Notes: a model not told the origin generated them from the sequence alone. A DNA stretch of 64,000 bases from Pteria penguin (GCA_035048485.1 CM068590.1:7074329-7138328); one strand, 5' to 3'; counted from the stretch's first letter, positions 1 to 11,600 are shown. Numbers and translations are program-made.

Positions 1-1261
1 ACATAATATAAGAGAAAATTATTTTTCCTTTTTCAGACTTTTTTAATATAAGAGAGACCTGCGATTTCAGACGCTGTAGTATTTCCTTTGGGAATTATAC
101 GGGTTAAATTATTGATATTGATGCATTTATTTCTCAGAATAATCAAAATGACATGTCATGAAATGATTATATCAAATGGTAATCATGCATTTCTCAATAT
201 AATGATAATATTCACCACTATATAAATGAGAACAAGTTGTCATCAAAGTAGAAAGTATCAGCAGCTGCAAGGTCTCGCAGGTGGTCGTCGGTCGCAAACA
301 TCAACATTCTCTGCGTTTGGTAGTGGTCGTCGATGAGAAAACGTTCGTCTGTAGATGTCACTGCCTACTTCCCGATGAGGTTAATGTCCGCTGGAGTGTT
401 TGGTAGTGGAGGCGTTGTCTTACGTTGTGCCCTGTATAGCGTGGATTTCGTGTATTCATTTTACAAAAATTAACATCTGATTTGGCAATATCATAAAAAA
501 TTCAAATATTAACTTATTAAATTCACTGTTATTTAATATAACTCCGGGACCAGCCTCTTTGATGGGTAACTATATACATTGTAAAACATTGTGAAACTTC
601 GGTATATATGATAGATATAGATATAGATAGATAATATGGATTTATGAATTTGCCAGGTAAGACAGGTAAAAGACATTAATTTGATAATCGGTTACCCCTT
701 GGAAGGCCCCTTTCACACCCAATTATCATTAAATAATTAAAATATTTGCGACGTATCGGGAATAAACCGGTCAAATAGCTAGATGGCTTCGGTAGATAGG
801 ACCTTTTGTGTTTAAAATAGAACAGGTAAACTCGATAAAAACGGGGATGCTATGTCTACAATACCTAATGAAATTGTAAACAATGCAAACTAAATGTAAC
901 AAACATTCTACAAGAAAGTCTACAAGAATACACTGGTGTAATCTCTATATGTTTTTTTTTTACCTTTGTATCTTTGTACACTATGCGAATAGTTGTTGAA
1001 ATTTCAGTTAATGATATACTGTCACAATCTATCTATACGAATAAAATTATAAGTGTATTATAATGAATAAGTGAGTGAGTGAAAGAATGAAAGTTGTCTC
1101 GTCTTGTGTACTGCCATATAATCTAAGTATGTCTGTTGTTGTATATATCTATCTATCAATGTATGTCTTTTATTGTTTATATATGTATGTTAACTATACA
1201 TATATTTGAAAAAAAATCTATAAGAAAGTTCCAGTAAAACGATCGGCTGATGCGCTAACAG
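1..1261. other. no gene recognised
   Basis: AT-rich sequence with a short GATATA-type simple repeat near 605-635 and a T run near 952. I found no convincing coding region, RNA gene or transposon end. It may belong to the Gypsy element that becomes recognisable from 1262, but nothing seen here proves it. Confidence 0.4.
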
Positions 1262-1500
1262 TTGAAACTATTAGAAAACATCGAGAAGAAGACGCAGATT
1301 TGTGTACCTTACCGAGATGTTTTCGAAACAAACAACGAGAAAACACCATTCGAATCAATATCTGGAAAAAGATTCGAGTTCAAATTTTATTATTCAAGAT
1401 GGGAATTACTAAGTGTGGAAAATGGATTGTTATGTGGGAATTACTTAGCGTGGATAATGGTTTTGTATAAAATGGGTCGACGGAGAACGTGTGCGTGTAA
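1262..1500 (+). pseudogene. Gypsy pol fragment, RNase H-integrase linker (tentative)
   Basis: The open frame from 1262 reads PFESISGK then YYSRWELLSVENGLLC. This resembles the stretch that precedes the HHCC finger of Ty3/Gypsy integrase, where a 'W..IS......K.YW..W..L....G.L' pattern is common. No HHCC finger can be read downstream, and the remainder of the 125-codon frame (to 1639) does not look like pol. Its place 650 bp upstream of clear integrase on the same strand supports the call. The match is by pattern memory only, so it is tentative. Confidence 0.4.
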
Positions 1501-2139
1501 TAAACGTCTTCTAAATAAACAATATGATATTGAGATCATCAAAAAGACTATAGGTCTTGTATTTGGCCCCTCTACAGCCTTATGCAGACTTTTACTTAAA
1601 CGTTGCACGCTGACTAACAGGGCGGTGGGGACTATATGACGGGCCTTGTCCAAACCTCTTTCAGAGGAGACATGGTCCTGAACCTCGTCCCCTCAGACTG
1701 TTAGTCGGGACTCCTGCAGATCTAGGGTCTTAGCTCGCTTTCAGACTGGCAGAACACGGTTTATCATGTTGATGTCGCATATATTTTTATACCATTATGT
1801 GTTTTACAATACCTTACGTGTTTATATTTTTATGACCTCTCAATATGCGACACTTGTTGACCCTTGTTCTTTACATGGAGGATTATTTATAAATTTTTAA
1901 ATGTTCGTCCTTTGATTGTTCTGCTGTTACTGTGAGTGGGAAGTGGGCCCGTAAACCGGTTAACCACACCATTTGTTGGGCTTTTGTCAAATTAAATGAC
2001 CGTCCTAAGTCGGTATCGTAATTGCACTACAATCAAATATTTTTGTAATGTGTTATATGTACTAGTATATTATTTATATTCATGTATTGTATAGCTCCAT
2101 GGTGACTTCTGCCACATAACTGAGCCAGTAACTCCTCTT

Positions 2140-2875
2140 TTTTCTTTAGAATTTGTATCGGATTATTTAACGAAGTACATTGAAGTGTTTCCCCTTAGAT
2201 TTGAAATTTTTTTAATTTGAAAGTCGTTTATTTAAAGAGATGTATATTCTTTTGCAAATTAATAAGACAAGGACTACAACAAATCATCCACAGTCTGACG
2301 GCATGGTGAAGAGGTACAACAGAACTATCAAGGATGTGTTATCGAAAAACATATAGGTACATCAAACTGATTAAATTTATAGATGGCGCACTAACAGTTT
2401 ATAATACTACGCCGCTTGAAACAACAGGAATTACTCCGTATTGGATGGTGTATGGAACAGAAATGTGTATTCCGGTTGATTTAATGACGGGAAACTCGGA
2501 AATGACGACAAAGATTTTGTGACGTCAGAAGCCGAATATGCACGTAGCTTAGAAAATTCTTAAACGAACTTTATACTTCTGTGCAGGATATGACAAATAA
2601 ATCAAGTGAACGTCAAAAGAGATATTATGACCGCAATATCAGACAAGCTAATTTTGATGTAGGAGACTTAGTGCGTAGAAACCAACCGAAAGTTGCAATT
2701 GATACCAAAGGTAAATTAACAAGAAAATGGGCAGGACCTTGGATTATTCAAAGGAGACTTAGTGATGTGTTGTACCAAATAAAACAACCTAAGAAATCGA
2801 AAACAGTGATCGTACATGTGGACAATTTGAAATCATACAGATTGAGGAGGGAATCTGACATACGCAATCTTAGGG
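2140..2875 (+). pseudogene. decayed Ty3/Gypsy integrase
   Basis: Three blocks of a Metaviridae-type integrase are readable in order. Block 1, near 2150-2205, reads VSDYLTKYIEVFPL, the usual VVxDYFTKWxEAFPL strand. Block 2, 2265-2500, reads NHPQSDGMVKRYNRTI, then after a stop YNTTPLETTGITPYWMVYGTE, the end of the catalytic core. Block 3, 2581-2870, reads RQKRYYDRN, then GDLVRRN, KGKLTRKWAGPW and HVDNLKSYR, the C-terminal GPY/F module. Between blocks 1 and 2 most of the core is missing, and blocks 2 and 3 are separated by stops and frame changes. In block 2 the position normally held by the catalytic Glu (VERFN) is Lys (VKRYN), so the enzyme would be dead even without the breaks. No reverse transcriptase or gag was found. 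Confidence 0.88.
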
Positions 2876-2924
2876 AAGAAGATGGTGGAGGAAAACAATG
2901 TGTTATGATGCCTTCACTAATCAG

Positions 2925-3327
2925 AAGTCAAGTAGACCAGCAGACTTGTCGCCAGATAACATGTCATTGTCAAATGACAATCAGAACAAATCAGAAGTCA
3001 TGTAGACCAGCAAACTTATCGCCAGATAGCATGTCATTGTCAAATGACAATCTAAACAAATCAAAAGTCAAGTAGACCAGCAGACTTATCGCCAGATAAC
3101 ATGTCATTGTCAAATGACAATCAGAACAAATCAGATGTGCCAAATGACAATCAGAACAAATCAGATGTGCCAAATGACAATCAGAACAAATCAGATGTGC
3201 CAAATGACAATCAGAACAAATCAGATGTGCCAAATGACAATCAGAACAAATCAGATGTGCCAAATGACAATCAGAACAAATCAGATGTGCCAAATGACTT
3301 ACAGAAACTAGACGAGGACGCACAATA
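2925..3327 (+). repeat. nested tandem repeats at the 3' end of the Gypsy pol frame
   Basis: Two arrays overlap. Three copies of a roughly 70-bp unit (2925-3120) share AGACCAGCA and ATGTCATTGTCAAATGACAA. The last part, CAAATGACAATCAGAACAAA, then expands alone as a 30-bp unit repeated six times from about 3114 to 3297. Because 30 is divisible by 3 and the unit has no stop in several frames, both strands show long artificial frames (NDNQNKSDVP repeats on plus). The array sits where the C-terminal tail of the integrase polyprotein would be, so it may have expanded inside coding sequence. Confidence 0.85.
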
Positions 3328-3453
3328 AGACGCCCCTCAAGACTCATGGACTGATTTTTTGGTAAATTTAGTGTCGTAATTCGTATTATTGTAGATCTAT
3401 GCTTGTAAATATTTTAGATTTTTTTTTCGGGATATATTGCGTATATGTACAGT

Positions 3454-3784
3454 GTACTACGGACGCCCCAAAATCCCGTGGTACTGTGGATTTAGAGAGG
3501 TTTTGAGTACTACGGACGCTCCCGGAATCCCCGTAGTAATTTGGATTGATATTTTTCTAGAAGAATAACACTATGGACCCTTCTGGGAATCCCCATAGTG
3601 TAAGGAGGATTTTAAGTTGTAGACGCACCGGATCCCTACAACAATATGATTATCGGAGTCGTATTATTTTATTAACATACATATCTGTTAAAAGACCCTA
3701 GGTTTTTCTTCACCATTACAAAATATAGATAATTTGGGATTTGCGATGGATATACCTCAGACGCACCCTGGAATCCCTGTAGTA
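3454..3784. repeat. cluster of hairpins with compensatory stems
   Basis: At least four spaced inverted repeats share a loop resembling ACGC-CC-GGAATCC but have different stems. They are 3454-3462 with 3476-3484 (GTACTACGG/CCGTGGTAC, one G-U), 3508-3515 with 3531-3538 (TACTACGG/CCGTAGTA), 3568-3576 with 3593-3601 (ACACTATGG/CCATAGTGT), and 3616-3622 with 3636-3642 (GTTGTAG/CTACAAC). A fifth, 3753-3784, is imperfect (6 of 8 pairs). The stem bases change on both sides together, which is what a selected fold leaves. The cluster lies about 130 bp past the end of the Gypsy pol frame and could be part of its 3' untranslated region or LTR. Confidence 0.7.
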
Positions 3785-4019
3785 CAGGGTTAGGGACTCA
3801 AGGAATTCCCCATGGCTTTGTATTATATATTGTGGAGTTAAATTGTACACAAATCGCAATGCCGTAATGAGCTGTATATTGTATGTGAATTGCGCCCTAA
3901 ATTCGAATGGCGACCTTCCCTTTGGAATGCCGAGAACCAATCAAATTCGAGGATGCCGTAAACATAGGGGTAGAAGGAAAATACAATTGTTAATTATCTT
4001 ATGGATGAAGCCATTTGAA

Positions 4020-4711
4020 CACAGCGAGAAATACTTTATATATATTAAGAACTTAAAAAGACATAGTAAAGAACAGCACCTAAATACTAATAAAGTTGTG
4101 TTTTGTGAATTTTGTCAGAGACCATTTCGCAGACTGTCATCTGAAGAAACATATCAAGAAAACGCATGATATTAGTGAATATTCTAAAAGGGAATATAAC
4201 TCAATCACAATTAGCGGATGGGAGTTCGAATCCGCATCTAAAGCGATGTATGTACCAGGCATGCAAGATTTTGATAGTGACATCTCCAGCGATGAAGAAT
4301 GGGGAGATTACGGCGTACATGAGGACTCTACTGATCTGAGTGAGCTGAAATATGGAACAGCTGATTTTGACATCGTTGACAAACTGATGAACGAGACAGG
4401 AGAGGCGAACGAAGAATTTATTAAATCTGTTAAGCTGTGACTTGGAGAATGATGAGTCTAATGCTAGCCAATACGAGGCTTCACACGCGTCGCGACGGGT
4501 AGATGTCGCCACAAACACGTAGATGTCGTTAACCATGAAAACGAAAATAACAATTGAAATTACAAAAATAACCACGCTGCATCCAAAAGGACATACCGAG
4601 ACTACGCTTGATTACGATTTACCCGAAGTAGATCCCGAAATTATGGAAATTCTCGATGAATTTCCACTACATTGGGAAAGTATGCAGAATAGATACATGA
4701 ACTCGAAGTAA
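4020..4711 (+). pseudogene. broken C2H2 zinc-finger coding region
   Basis: One finger is clear, split between two frames at about 4130: CEFCQRPFRR in one frame and CHLKKHIKKTH in the next give C-x2-C-x12-H-x4-H. Just before it LKRHSKEQH looks like the end of another finger whose Cys pair is gone. Downstream, an acidic tail (SDISSDEEWGDYG, TADFDIVDKLMNE) runs to a stop at 4440. A third frame from 4523 continues with [19 protein letters not shown] and ends at 4711. Three different frames in 700 bp mean at least two frameshifts plus stops. It may be a decayed gene or the coding part of an old mobile element. An A-rich tract starts at 4740, shortly after the last stop, compatible with a retroposed copy. 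Confidence 0.6.
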
Positions 4712-4739
4712 AATACATGTATACGATGTGAGAAACAGT

Positions 4740-4792
4740 AAAAAAAAAAAAACAAAAACAAAAACAAAAAACCAAAAACCAAAACCAAGACT
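4740..4792 (+). repeat. A-rich tract
   Basis: Twelve A residues are followed by (A)nC repeats, ending near 4790. It lies about 30 bp after the end of the zinc-finger pseudogene and may be its retroposition tail, or simple sequence. Confidence 0.6.
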
Positions 4793-4837
4793 TTTCAATT
4801 TCGCTCATAAATTGTCGTAATGGACTTTTAATATTAC

Positions 4838-4960
<123 letters not shown>

Positions 4961-6074
4961 GCAGATTATTAGCTTTACTTAATATATAACATGCGTTGAT
5001 TACATTTGATTAACTAGTGTAATGGATGAATGTTTTATATTATTTCTTATTTGAACTTTATATGAATACTTGTACTTGTATTTGTTAATTTTGTCCTTGT
5101 ATTTGTTTATTTCACTTCATATCAATATCATCATTTATGAGTAATACATGTATGTAGTTAAAACGTCCTCAGCTTCACATTGATATATAAATTTCAGTTA
5201 TAATTATTACTATAATATTTAACTACATATTTTCCTTTTGCGGGACCAAAAACTTGGGCGGGCGAAGTTGTAGCATTATAGTAAGCTTATGTACACTAAT
5301 GTATGTTCCCGTAAATAGCATGTTCATGCTATTTTTAGATCACCTCATTTGCATGCTCCCTCCGAGTGAGATCCCTTTCTACAGTATAAATAGAGCTGTA
5401 GTAGCGCGGTCACTTGAATATAGCTTTGACCGTCATAGTGGAAGATACAAAATGTAGAAAAAAAATTTAATGCTTGGTAAAACTGTTCACTTTGGTTTTC
5501 TTAAACCTGATTTTCCGCGTACATAATAAATATTGAAACTTTTCTCAGGAGTTATTCTTGTGGAAGTTAGCCCAAACAATGTGTATCCAAATATGGAGAT
5601 TTCACCATATTAATTGTCTGTCCATGTACTTCAATTCATAACGTTTTCTGTAAATCATACCACTCGGCAGTAATTCGTTGCAATAACTCTTACAATTCTC
5701 GTTGACCTCAGTATGTTAGGGAATAGTTGTATCAAATATAGATATAATATAAAATCTGAAAAGGAATAGGTGATTGTTTGACATAGTGTATAATTCTGCA
5801 ATCAAATATTAGTGTACAATGCATCTGAATATGGGGGTAGGAGAGAGATATCCCAAAATCATTTGAAATGAAATCAGAACAACTACACACACACCCATTA
5901 CACATGCATTTAAACAAAATTTTCTCAATATTTTATTAATTGAGAACTAACATGTTGTTTACATACTTACATTTAGCATTTTAAAAGATCTCAAATGCGC
6001 TGATCAACATTCTTCTTGGTTTTTTTTTTTTTTGTGACAGTGAGCAAAACTACAACACAGATTAAAGGTCAATA
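4961..6074. other. no gene recognised
   Basis: AT-rich sequence without splice-flanked coding blocks, recognisable transposon ends or tandem arrays. Short open frames here (for example 5254-5457) have no familiar motif. Confidence 0.4.
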
Positions 6075-6345
6075 TAACGAAATCGATTGATTGATTGATT
6101 GATTATTTCACGTATATGGTGACGGCATCTGCCTGATACATTGCATACAAATTTAGACCTTTTCAACAGATCCACCCGAAGCAGTGAGGGATCTTTTACG
6201 TGCCACACCTACCGTGACACGGGACCTCGGTTTTTACCGTCTCATCCGAAAGACAGAACACCGGTGTGCCCAGAGCGAGATTCGAACCAGGGACATCTCG
6301 ATCACAAGCCGAAGACCTTATCCACTAGGCCACACCGGCTTTAAC
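6075..6345 (-). mobile_element. tRNA-derived SINE, family A
   Basis: Read on the minus strand, it starts at about 6345 with a tRNA-like head. The A-box-like GTGGCCTAGTGG is followed by the B-box-like GGTTCGAATC. A central part follows, shared with the other family A copies (GTGTCACGG, AAAGATCCCTCACTGC, GATGCCGTCACCATATACGT), and it ends in a (CAAT)n tail at 6082-6104. Length is about 260 bp. Nine copies or fragments in this window share the same order. A conserved middle domain is typical of animal SINE superfamilies, including the molluscan RUDI type, but I cannot assign a name without a search. Confidence 0.85.
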
Positions 6346-6789
6346 CTAATCGAAAATAGAATAAATTCAAAAAGCTAGTTAACAAGCCGACAGATACATG
6401 TAAGTGAATTCAAAGTTCAACTCAATATTAGCCTAATTCTATCCTCTATTCATGAACAATCTTAAACAAATATTTGAAAATTTAATTGCTTCGTTAATAA
6501 AATCGAGGGGAATTCCTCACGGGAGGGGTGGGGGGGGGGGGGGGGAGTGGGGGGGTTGTCGTCTTGTCATCGGAAGTGATACCAATAAATATCAAGTAAC
6601 GCTTATAGATCGACATAACGTCATGCGTATTGATTACTATGGAACGCCACAGCTGCCTTACGGTAGCTAATCATGTGTTAGTATGTTAACATGTCATTGC
6701 ATTCGGTGCTTTTAATATAACATAGAGTCATATTGATGTTTCATGAAGCAGTAATAATATAATGTAAAGTTGTATTGATATAATGTGGA

Positions 6790-9205
6790 GTCATATTTAT
6801 AAAACATGAAATCATATTGATATAACATAGAGTCATGTTGATATGACATGGGGTCATATTAATATAATATGGAGTCATATTGATAAACCATGGAGTCATA
6901 TTAATACAACATGGAGTCATATTGATAAAACATGCAGTGATCAATATACCATGGAGTCATAATGATACATCATAGAGCCATATTGATATAACATGGTGTC
7001 ATATTGAAATAACATGGAGTCATATTGATATAAAATAGAGTCATGTTCATATAGCGTGGAGTTATATTGATATAACATAGAGCCATGTTGATATAGCGTG
7101 GAGTCATATTGATATAACATGGAGTCATATTGATATAGCGTGGAGTTATATTGATATAACATGGAGCCATGTTGATATTACGTGGAGTCATATTGATATA
7201 ACATTGAGCCATGTTGATATAGCGTGGAGTCATATTGATATAACATAATGCCATGTTGATATAGCGTGGAGTCATATTGATATAACATTGAGCCATGTTG
7301 ATATAGCGTGGAGTCATATTGATATAACATAGAGCCATATTGATATATCGTGGAGTCATATTGATATAACATAGAGCCATGTTGATATAGCGTGGAGTCA
7401 TATTGATATAACAGAACCATGTTGATATAGCTTGGAGTCATATTGATATAACATTGAGCCATGTTGATATAGCGTGGAGTCATATTGATATAACATAGAG
7501 CCATGTTGATATAGCGTGGAGTCATATTGATATAACATTGAGCCATGTTGATATAGCGTGGAGTCATATTGATATAACATAGAGCCATATTGATATATCG
7601 TGGAGTCATATTGATATAACATAGAGCCATGTTGATATAGCGTGGAGTCATATTGATATAACAGAACCATGTTGATATAGCTTGGAGTCATATTGATATA
7701 ACATTGAGCCATGTTGATATAGCGTGGAGTCATATTGATATAACATAGAGCCATGTTGATATAGCGTGGAGTCATATTGATATAACAGAACCATGTTGAT
7801 ATAGCTTGGAGTCATATTGATATAACATTGAGCCATGTTGATATAGCGTGGAGTCATATTGATATAACATGGAGTCATATTGATATAGCGTGGAGTCATA
7901 TTGATATAACATGGAGCCATGTTGATATTACGTGGAGTCATATTGATATAACATTGAGCCATGTTGATATAGCGTGGAGTCATATTGATATAACATAATG
8001 CCATGTTGATATAGCGTGGAGTCATATTGATATAACATTGAGCCATGTTGATATAGCGTGGAGTCATATTGATATAACATAGAGCCATATTGATATATCG
8101 TGGAGTCATATTGATATAACATAGAGCCATGTTGATATAGCGTGGAGTCATATTGATATAACAGAACCATGTTGATATAGCTTGGAGTCATATTGATATA
8201 ACATTGAGCCATGTTGATATAGCGTGGAGTCATATTGATATAACATAGAGCCATGTTGATATAGCGTGGAGTTATATTGATATAACATAGAGCCATGTTG
8301 ATATAGCGTGGAGTTATATTGATATAACATAGAGCCATGTTGATATAGCGTGGAGTCATATTGATATAACATTGAGCCATGTTGATATAGCGTGGAGTCA
8401 TATTGATATAACATAGAGCCATGTTGATATTGCGTGGAGTCATATTGATATAACATAGAGCCATGTTGATATAGCGTGGAGTCATATTGATATAACATAG
8501 AGCCATATTGATATATCGTGGAGTCATATTGATATAACATAGAGCCATGTTGATATAGCGTGGAGTCATATTGATATAACAGAACCATGTTGATATAGCT
8601 TGGAGTCATATTGATATAACATAGAGCCATGTTGATATAGCGTGGAGTCATATTGATATAACATAGAGCCATGTTGATATAGCGTGGAGTTATATTGATA
8701 TAACATAGAGCCATGTTGATATAGCGTGGAGTTATATTGATATAACATAGAGCCATGTTGATATAGCGTGGAGTCATATTGATATAACATTGAGCCATGT
8801 TGATATAGCGTGGAGTCATATTGATATAACATTGAGCCATGTTGATATAGCGTGGAGTCATATTGATATAACATAGAGCCATGTTGATATAGCGTGGAGT
8901 CATATTGATATAACATTGAGCCATGTTGATATAGCGTGGAGTCATATTGATATAACATAGAGCCATGTTGATATAGCGTGGAGTCATATTGATATAACAT
9001 AGAGCCATGTTGATATAGCGTGGAGTCATATTGATATAACATCGAGCCATGTTGATATAGCGTGGAGTCATATTGATATAACATAGAGCCATGTTGATAT
9101 AGCGTGGAGTCATATTGATATAACATGGAGTCATATTGATATAACGTAGAATTATACTGATACAACATAGAGGCATGTTGATATAACGTGGAGTCATATT
9201 GATAT
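6790..9205 (-). repeat. 21/42-bp satellite, left arm
   Basis: The monomer is 21 bp, in two alternating forms: GAGTCATATTGATATAACAT plus one base, and GAGCCATGTTGATATAGCGT plus one base. They give a 42-bp dimer. A variant with AACAGAACC recurs at about 7411, 7661, 7783, 8161 and 8579, which marks larger duplicated blocks. Because 21 is divisible by 3 and the reverse strand lacks stops, frames of up to 380 codons appear (repeats of YINMTPR or LYQYDST); they are artefacts. Confidence 0.95.
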
Positions 9206-9376
9206 ATAACATGCTGATCACGGCATATCGGTAGGTCAAAACGACGTTATGTAAAGGCCATTCGGTAGAACTCGGACTTTTCCTCGGCATACATTTCGCG
9301 CCAACTTCATTTAAAAATTCTACACTATGGCAACCACAGAGCCAGAAGATGCTCCCATGCGGATTGTGGAAACTCT
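9206..9376. other. central spacer of the foldback element
   Basis: Unique sequence between the two arms, with higher GC than its surroundings. No open frame of note and no promoter recognised. Confidence 0.7.
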
Positions 9377-9939
9377 GTGTTATATCAATATGACTCTATG
9401 TTATGTCAATATGACTCCACGTTATATCAATTTGATTTTACGTTATATCAATATAACTCCACGTTATATCAATATGACTCCATGTATATCAACATGACTA
9501 TATGTTATATCAACATGACTCTATGTTATATCAATATGACTTCACGTTATATCAATATGACTTCACGTTATATCAATATGACTCCACATTTTATCAACAT
9601 TACAATGCTATATCAATATGACTCCAGGTTATATCAATATGACTGCACGTTATATCAATATGGCTCCACATCACGTCAACATAACTCTGTTATATCAATA
9701 TGACTTCACATTATATCAATATGATTTCATGTTTTATAAATATGACTCCACGTTATATCAATATGACTTCATGTTTTATCAATATGACTCCACATTACAT
9801 CAATACAACTGTACATTATATTATTGCTACTTCATGTCATATTAATATGGCCCTATGTTATATCAAAAGCACCGAATGTTATGACATGTTAACATACTAA
9901 TACATGATTAGCTACATTAAGGCGGTTGTGGCGTTCCAT
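9377..9939 (+). repeat. right inverted arm of the foldback element
   Basis: The satellite appears here as its reverse complement (TATATCAATATGACTCCACG) from 9377 to about 9790, with more divergence between units than on the left. From about 9790 to 9939 it is the inverted copy of the unique left end. The arm is about 0.56 kb against about 2.57 kb on the left, so the left array has expanded or the right contracted. Confidence 0.9.
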
Positions 9940-10177
9940 TGATTACAATTAGTGAGTCCATTATGATTAGTGACTCTGTCTCCAGTACATACAATGAGGG
10001 AGCGAAAAAGGAATATTAACTCTCTTATCTTCCACCACTTCATGGCGCCGACTTTCCCTACTCTCCCTCCGTCCCCATCACCTTTCCCACTTCCGCCTTT
10101 CCTGATCACCCTGTATGCCAACCTGGTTTGTGATGTTTCGAATTCAGCAACATATTATTTTACCTATAGAAGAAAGT

Positions 10178-10619
10178 CTAGGGGTGTCACGGGTACCCCA
10201 AATTACCTGGAATCGCGGAACATTTTGTTCGGATCGGGTTCGGGTCCGTTTTCCGGAATTTCGGTTCGGATCAATTTCGTATTTTGATTTTTTACGCTCT
10301 GAAGGAGAAACAGATAAGACATTAACTGTTTGCAATATATGTAAATCGCAAATGAAATATTCCACAGGTTCTACATCGTCTATGTCAAAACACTTAGAAA
10401 GAAAGCATGGCATAAAAAATGAAAAAATCAACAAACAACAAATAAACAATTTGTCAAATAAGGACATAATTTCAGAAAATAATGTTTGATTAGGAAAATT
10501 CAAAAAAATGTTGAAGATACTTGAAATTGTCTATTTTATTCTAATGTAATACCCGAACTGAAATCGAACATAAAAATTAGGACCCGACCCGAAAAATTAT
10601 GGAACCGTGACAGCCCTAG
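10178..10619 (+). mobile_element. hAT element remnant, 442 bp
   Basis: The ends are inverted: CTAGGGGTGTCACGG at 10178 and, read from 10619 on the minus strand, CTAGGGCTGTCACGG. Subterminal CGGGTTCGGGTC is matched by GACCCGACCCG near the other end. The flanks AAGAAAGT (10170-10177) and AAGAAACA (10620-10627) agree at 6 of 8 positions, the size expected for a hAT target duplication. Inside is a BED-finger coding piece and nothing else of a transposase, so this is an internally deleted derivative. Confidence 0.85.
10280..10489 (+). pseudogene. BED zinc-finger fragment of a hAT transposase
   Basis: The frame reads FDFLRSEG, then CNICKSQMKYSTGST, then MSKHLERKHGI. This is C-x2-C ... H-x4-H with the spacing and the STGSTSSMSKHLERKHG style of BED fingers that sit at the N terminus of hAT transposases. 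It continues through a Lys/Asn-rich stretch to a stop at 10487-10489. There is no catalytic RNase H-like core or dimerisation region. A start codon inside the element is not obvious; the open frame extends upstream across the TIR, which is not coding. Confidence 0.8.
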
Positions 10620-10755
10620 AAGAAACATAAACTTGATCTCACTAAAGGACCCTCAAGATATAAACAAATCTGATGAGACCGGCTATACGAGACATCAGCG
10701 GCTATAGTAATATTCACTTACTTGTGAACAAACATTAAGGATTATATCCCTAATT

Positions 10756-11600
10756 GTGTGGGAGGTGATAGCGGATAACACCCCACTAGGACTATATCAC
10801 CTATATGGTGGTGGCCAGTGTTTAGTGGTGGAGGATAACACCACACCAGGACTATATCACCTATATGGTGATGGCCAGTGTTTAGTGGTGGAGGATAACA
10901 CCACACCAGGACTATATCACCTATATGGTGGTGGCCAGTGTTTAGTGGTGGAGGATAACACCACACCAGGATTATATCACCTATATGGTGGTGGCCAGTG
11001 TTTAGTGGTGGAGGATAACACCACACCAGGATTATATCACCTATATGGTGGTGGCCAGTGTTTAGTGGTGGAGGATTACACAAAACCAGGATTAGTTCAC
11101 CTATATGGTGGTGGCCAGTGTTTAGCGGTGGAGGATAACACCACACCACGACTATATCACCTATATGGTGGTGGCCAGTGTTTAGTGGTGGAGGATAACA
11201 CCACACCAGGACTATATCACCTATATGGTGGTGGCCAGTGTTTAGTGGTGGAGGATCACACCACACCAGGTTTATATCACCTATATGGTGGTGGCCAGTG
11301 TTTAGTGGTGGAGGATTACACAAAACCAGGATTAGTTCACCTATATGGTGGTGGACAGTGTTTAGCGGTGGAGGATTACACCACACTAGGATTATTTCCC
11401 CTATATGGTGGTGGCCAGTGTTTAGCGGTGGAGGATTACACAGTATCAGGATTATATCACCTATATGGTGGTGGTCAGTGTTTAGTGGTGGAGGATTACA
11501 CCACACCAGGATTATATCATCTATATGGTAGTGGCCAGTATTTAGTGGTGGAGGATTACACCACACTAGGATTAGTTCACCTATATGGTGGTGGCCACTG
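10756..11600. repeat. 60-bp minisatellite, 14 copies
   Basis: An exact 60-bp period with units containing CTATATGGTGGTGGCCAGTG and TTTAGTGGTGGAGGAT. Period divisible by three and lack of stops give a 350-codon plus frame and a 274-codon minus frame; both follow the array borders and I do not regard them as genes. Confidence 0.95.

Larger units (their letters stand above)
6639..9939. mobile_element. foldback-type element with satellite-filled inverted arms
   Basis: The outer ends are inverted copies. 6639 onward starts ATGGAACGCCACA and the right end at 9939, read inverted, starts ATGGAACGCCACA too. About 190 bp of unique sequence then match at roughly 85-90% by eye, including TTAGTATGTTAACATGTCAT and ATTCGGTGCTTTT. 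Both arms then pass into the same 21-bp satellite in opposite orientation: about 2.4 kb on the left, about 0.4 kb on the right. A 170-bp unrelated spacer (9206-9376) separates them. The 9-mer ATTGATTAC is present at 6629-6637 and at 9938-9946, a candidate target duplication, though three bases lie between it and the left end. Drosophila FB elements have this design and 9-bp duplications. No transposase frame is present, so it would be non-autonomous. Confidence 0.82.

Noticed and set aside
4740..4792. Proof of a retroposed zinc-finger gene
   Set aside because: The A-rich tract is mixed with C and no target duplication could be found, so retroposition is only a possibility.
8148..9290. 380-codon minus-strand open frame
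   Set aside because: Built from the 21-bp satellite, whose length is divisible by three and which has no stop on that strand; frame borders follow the array.
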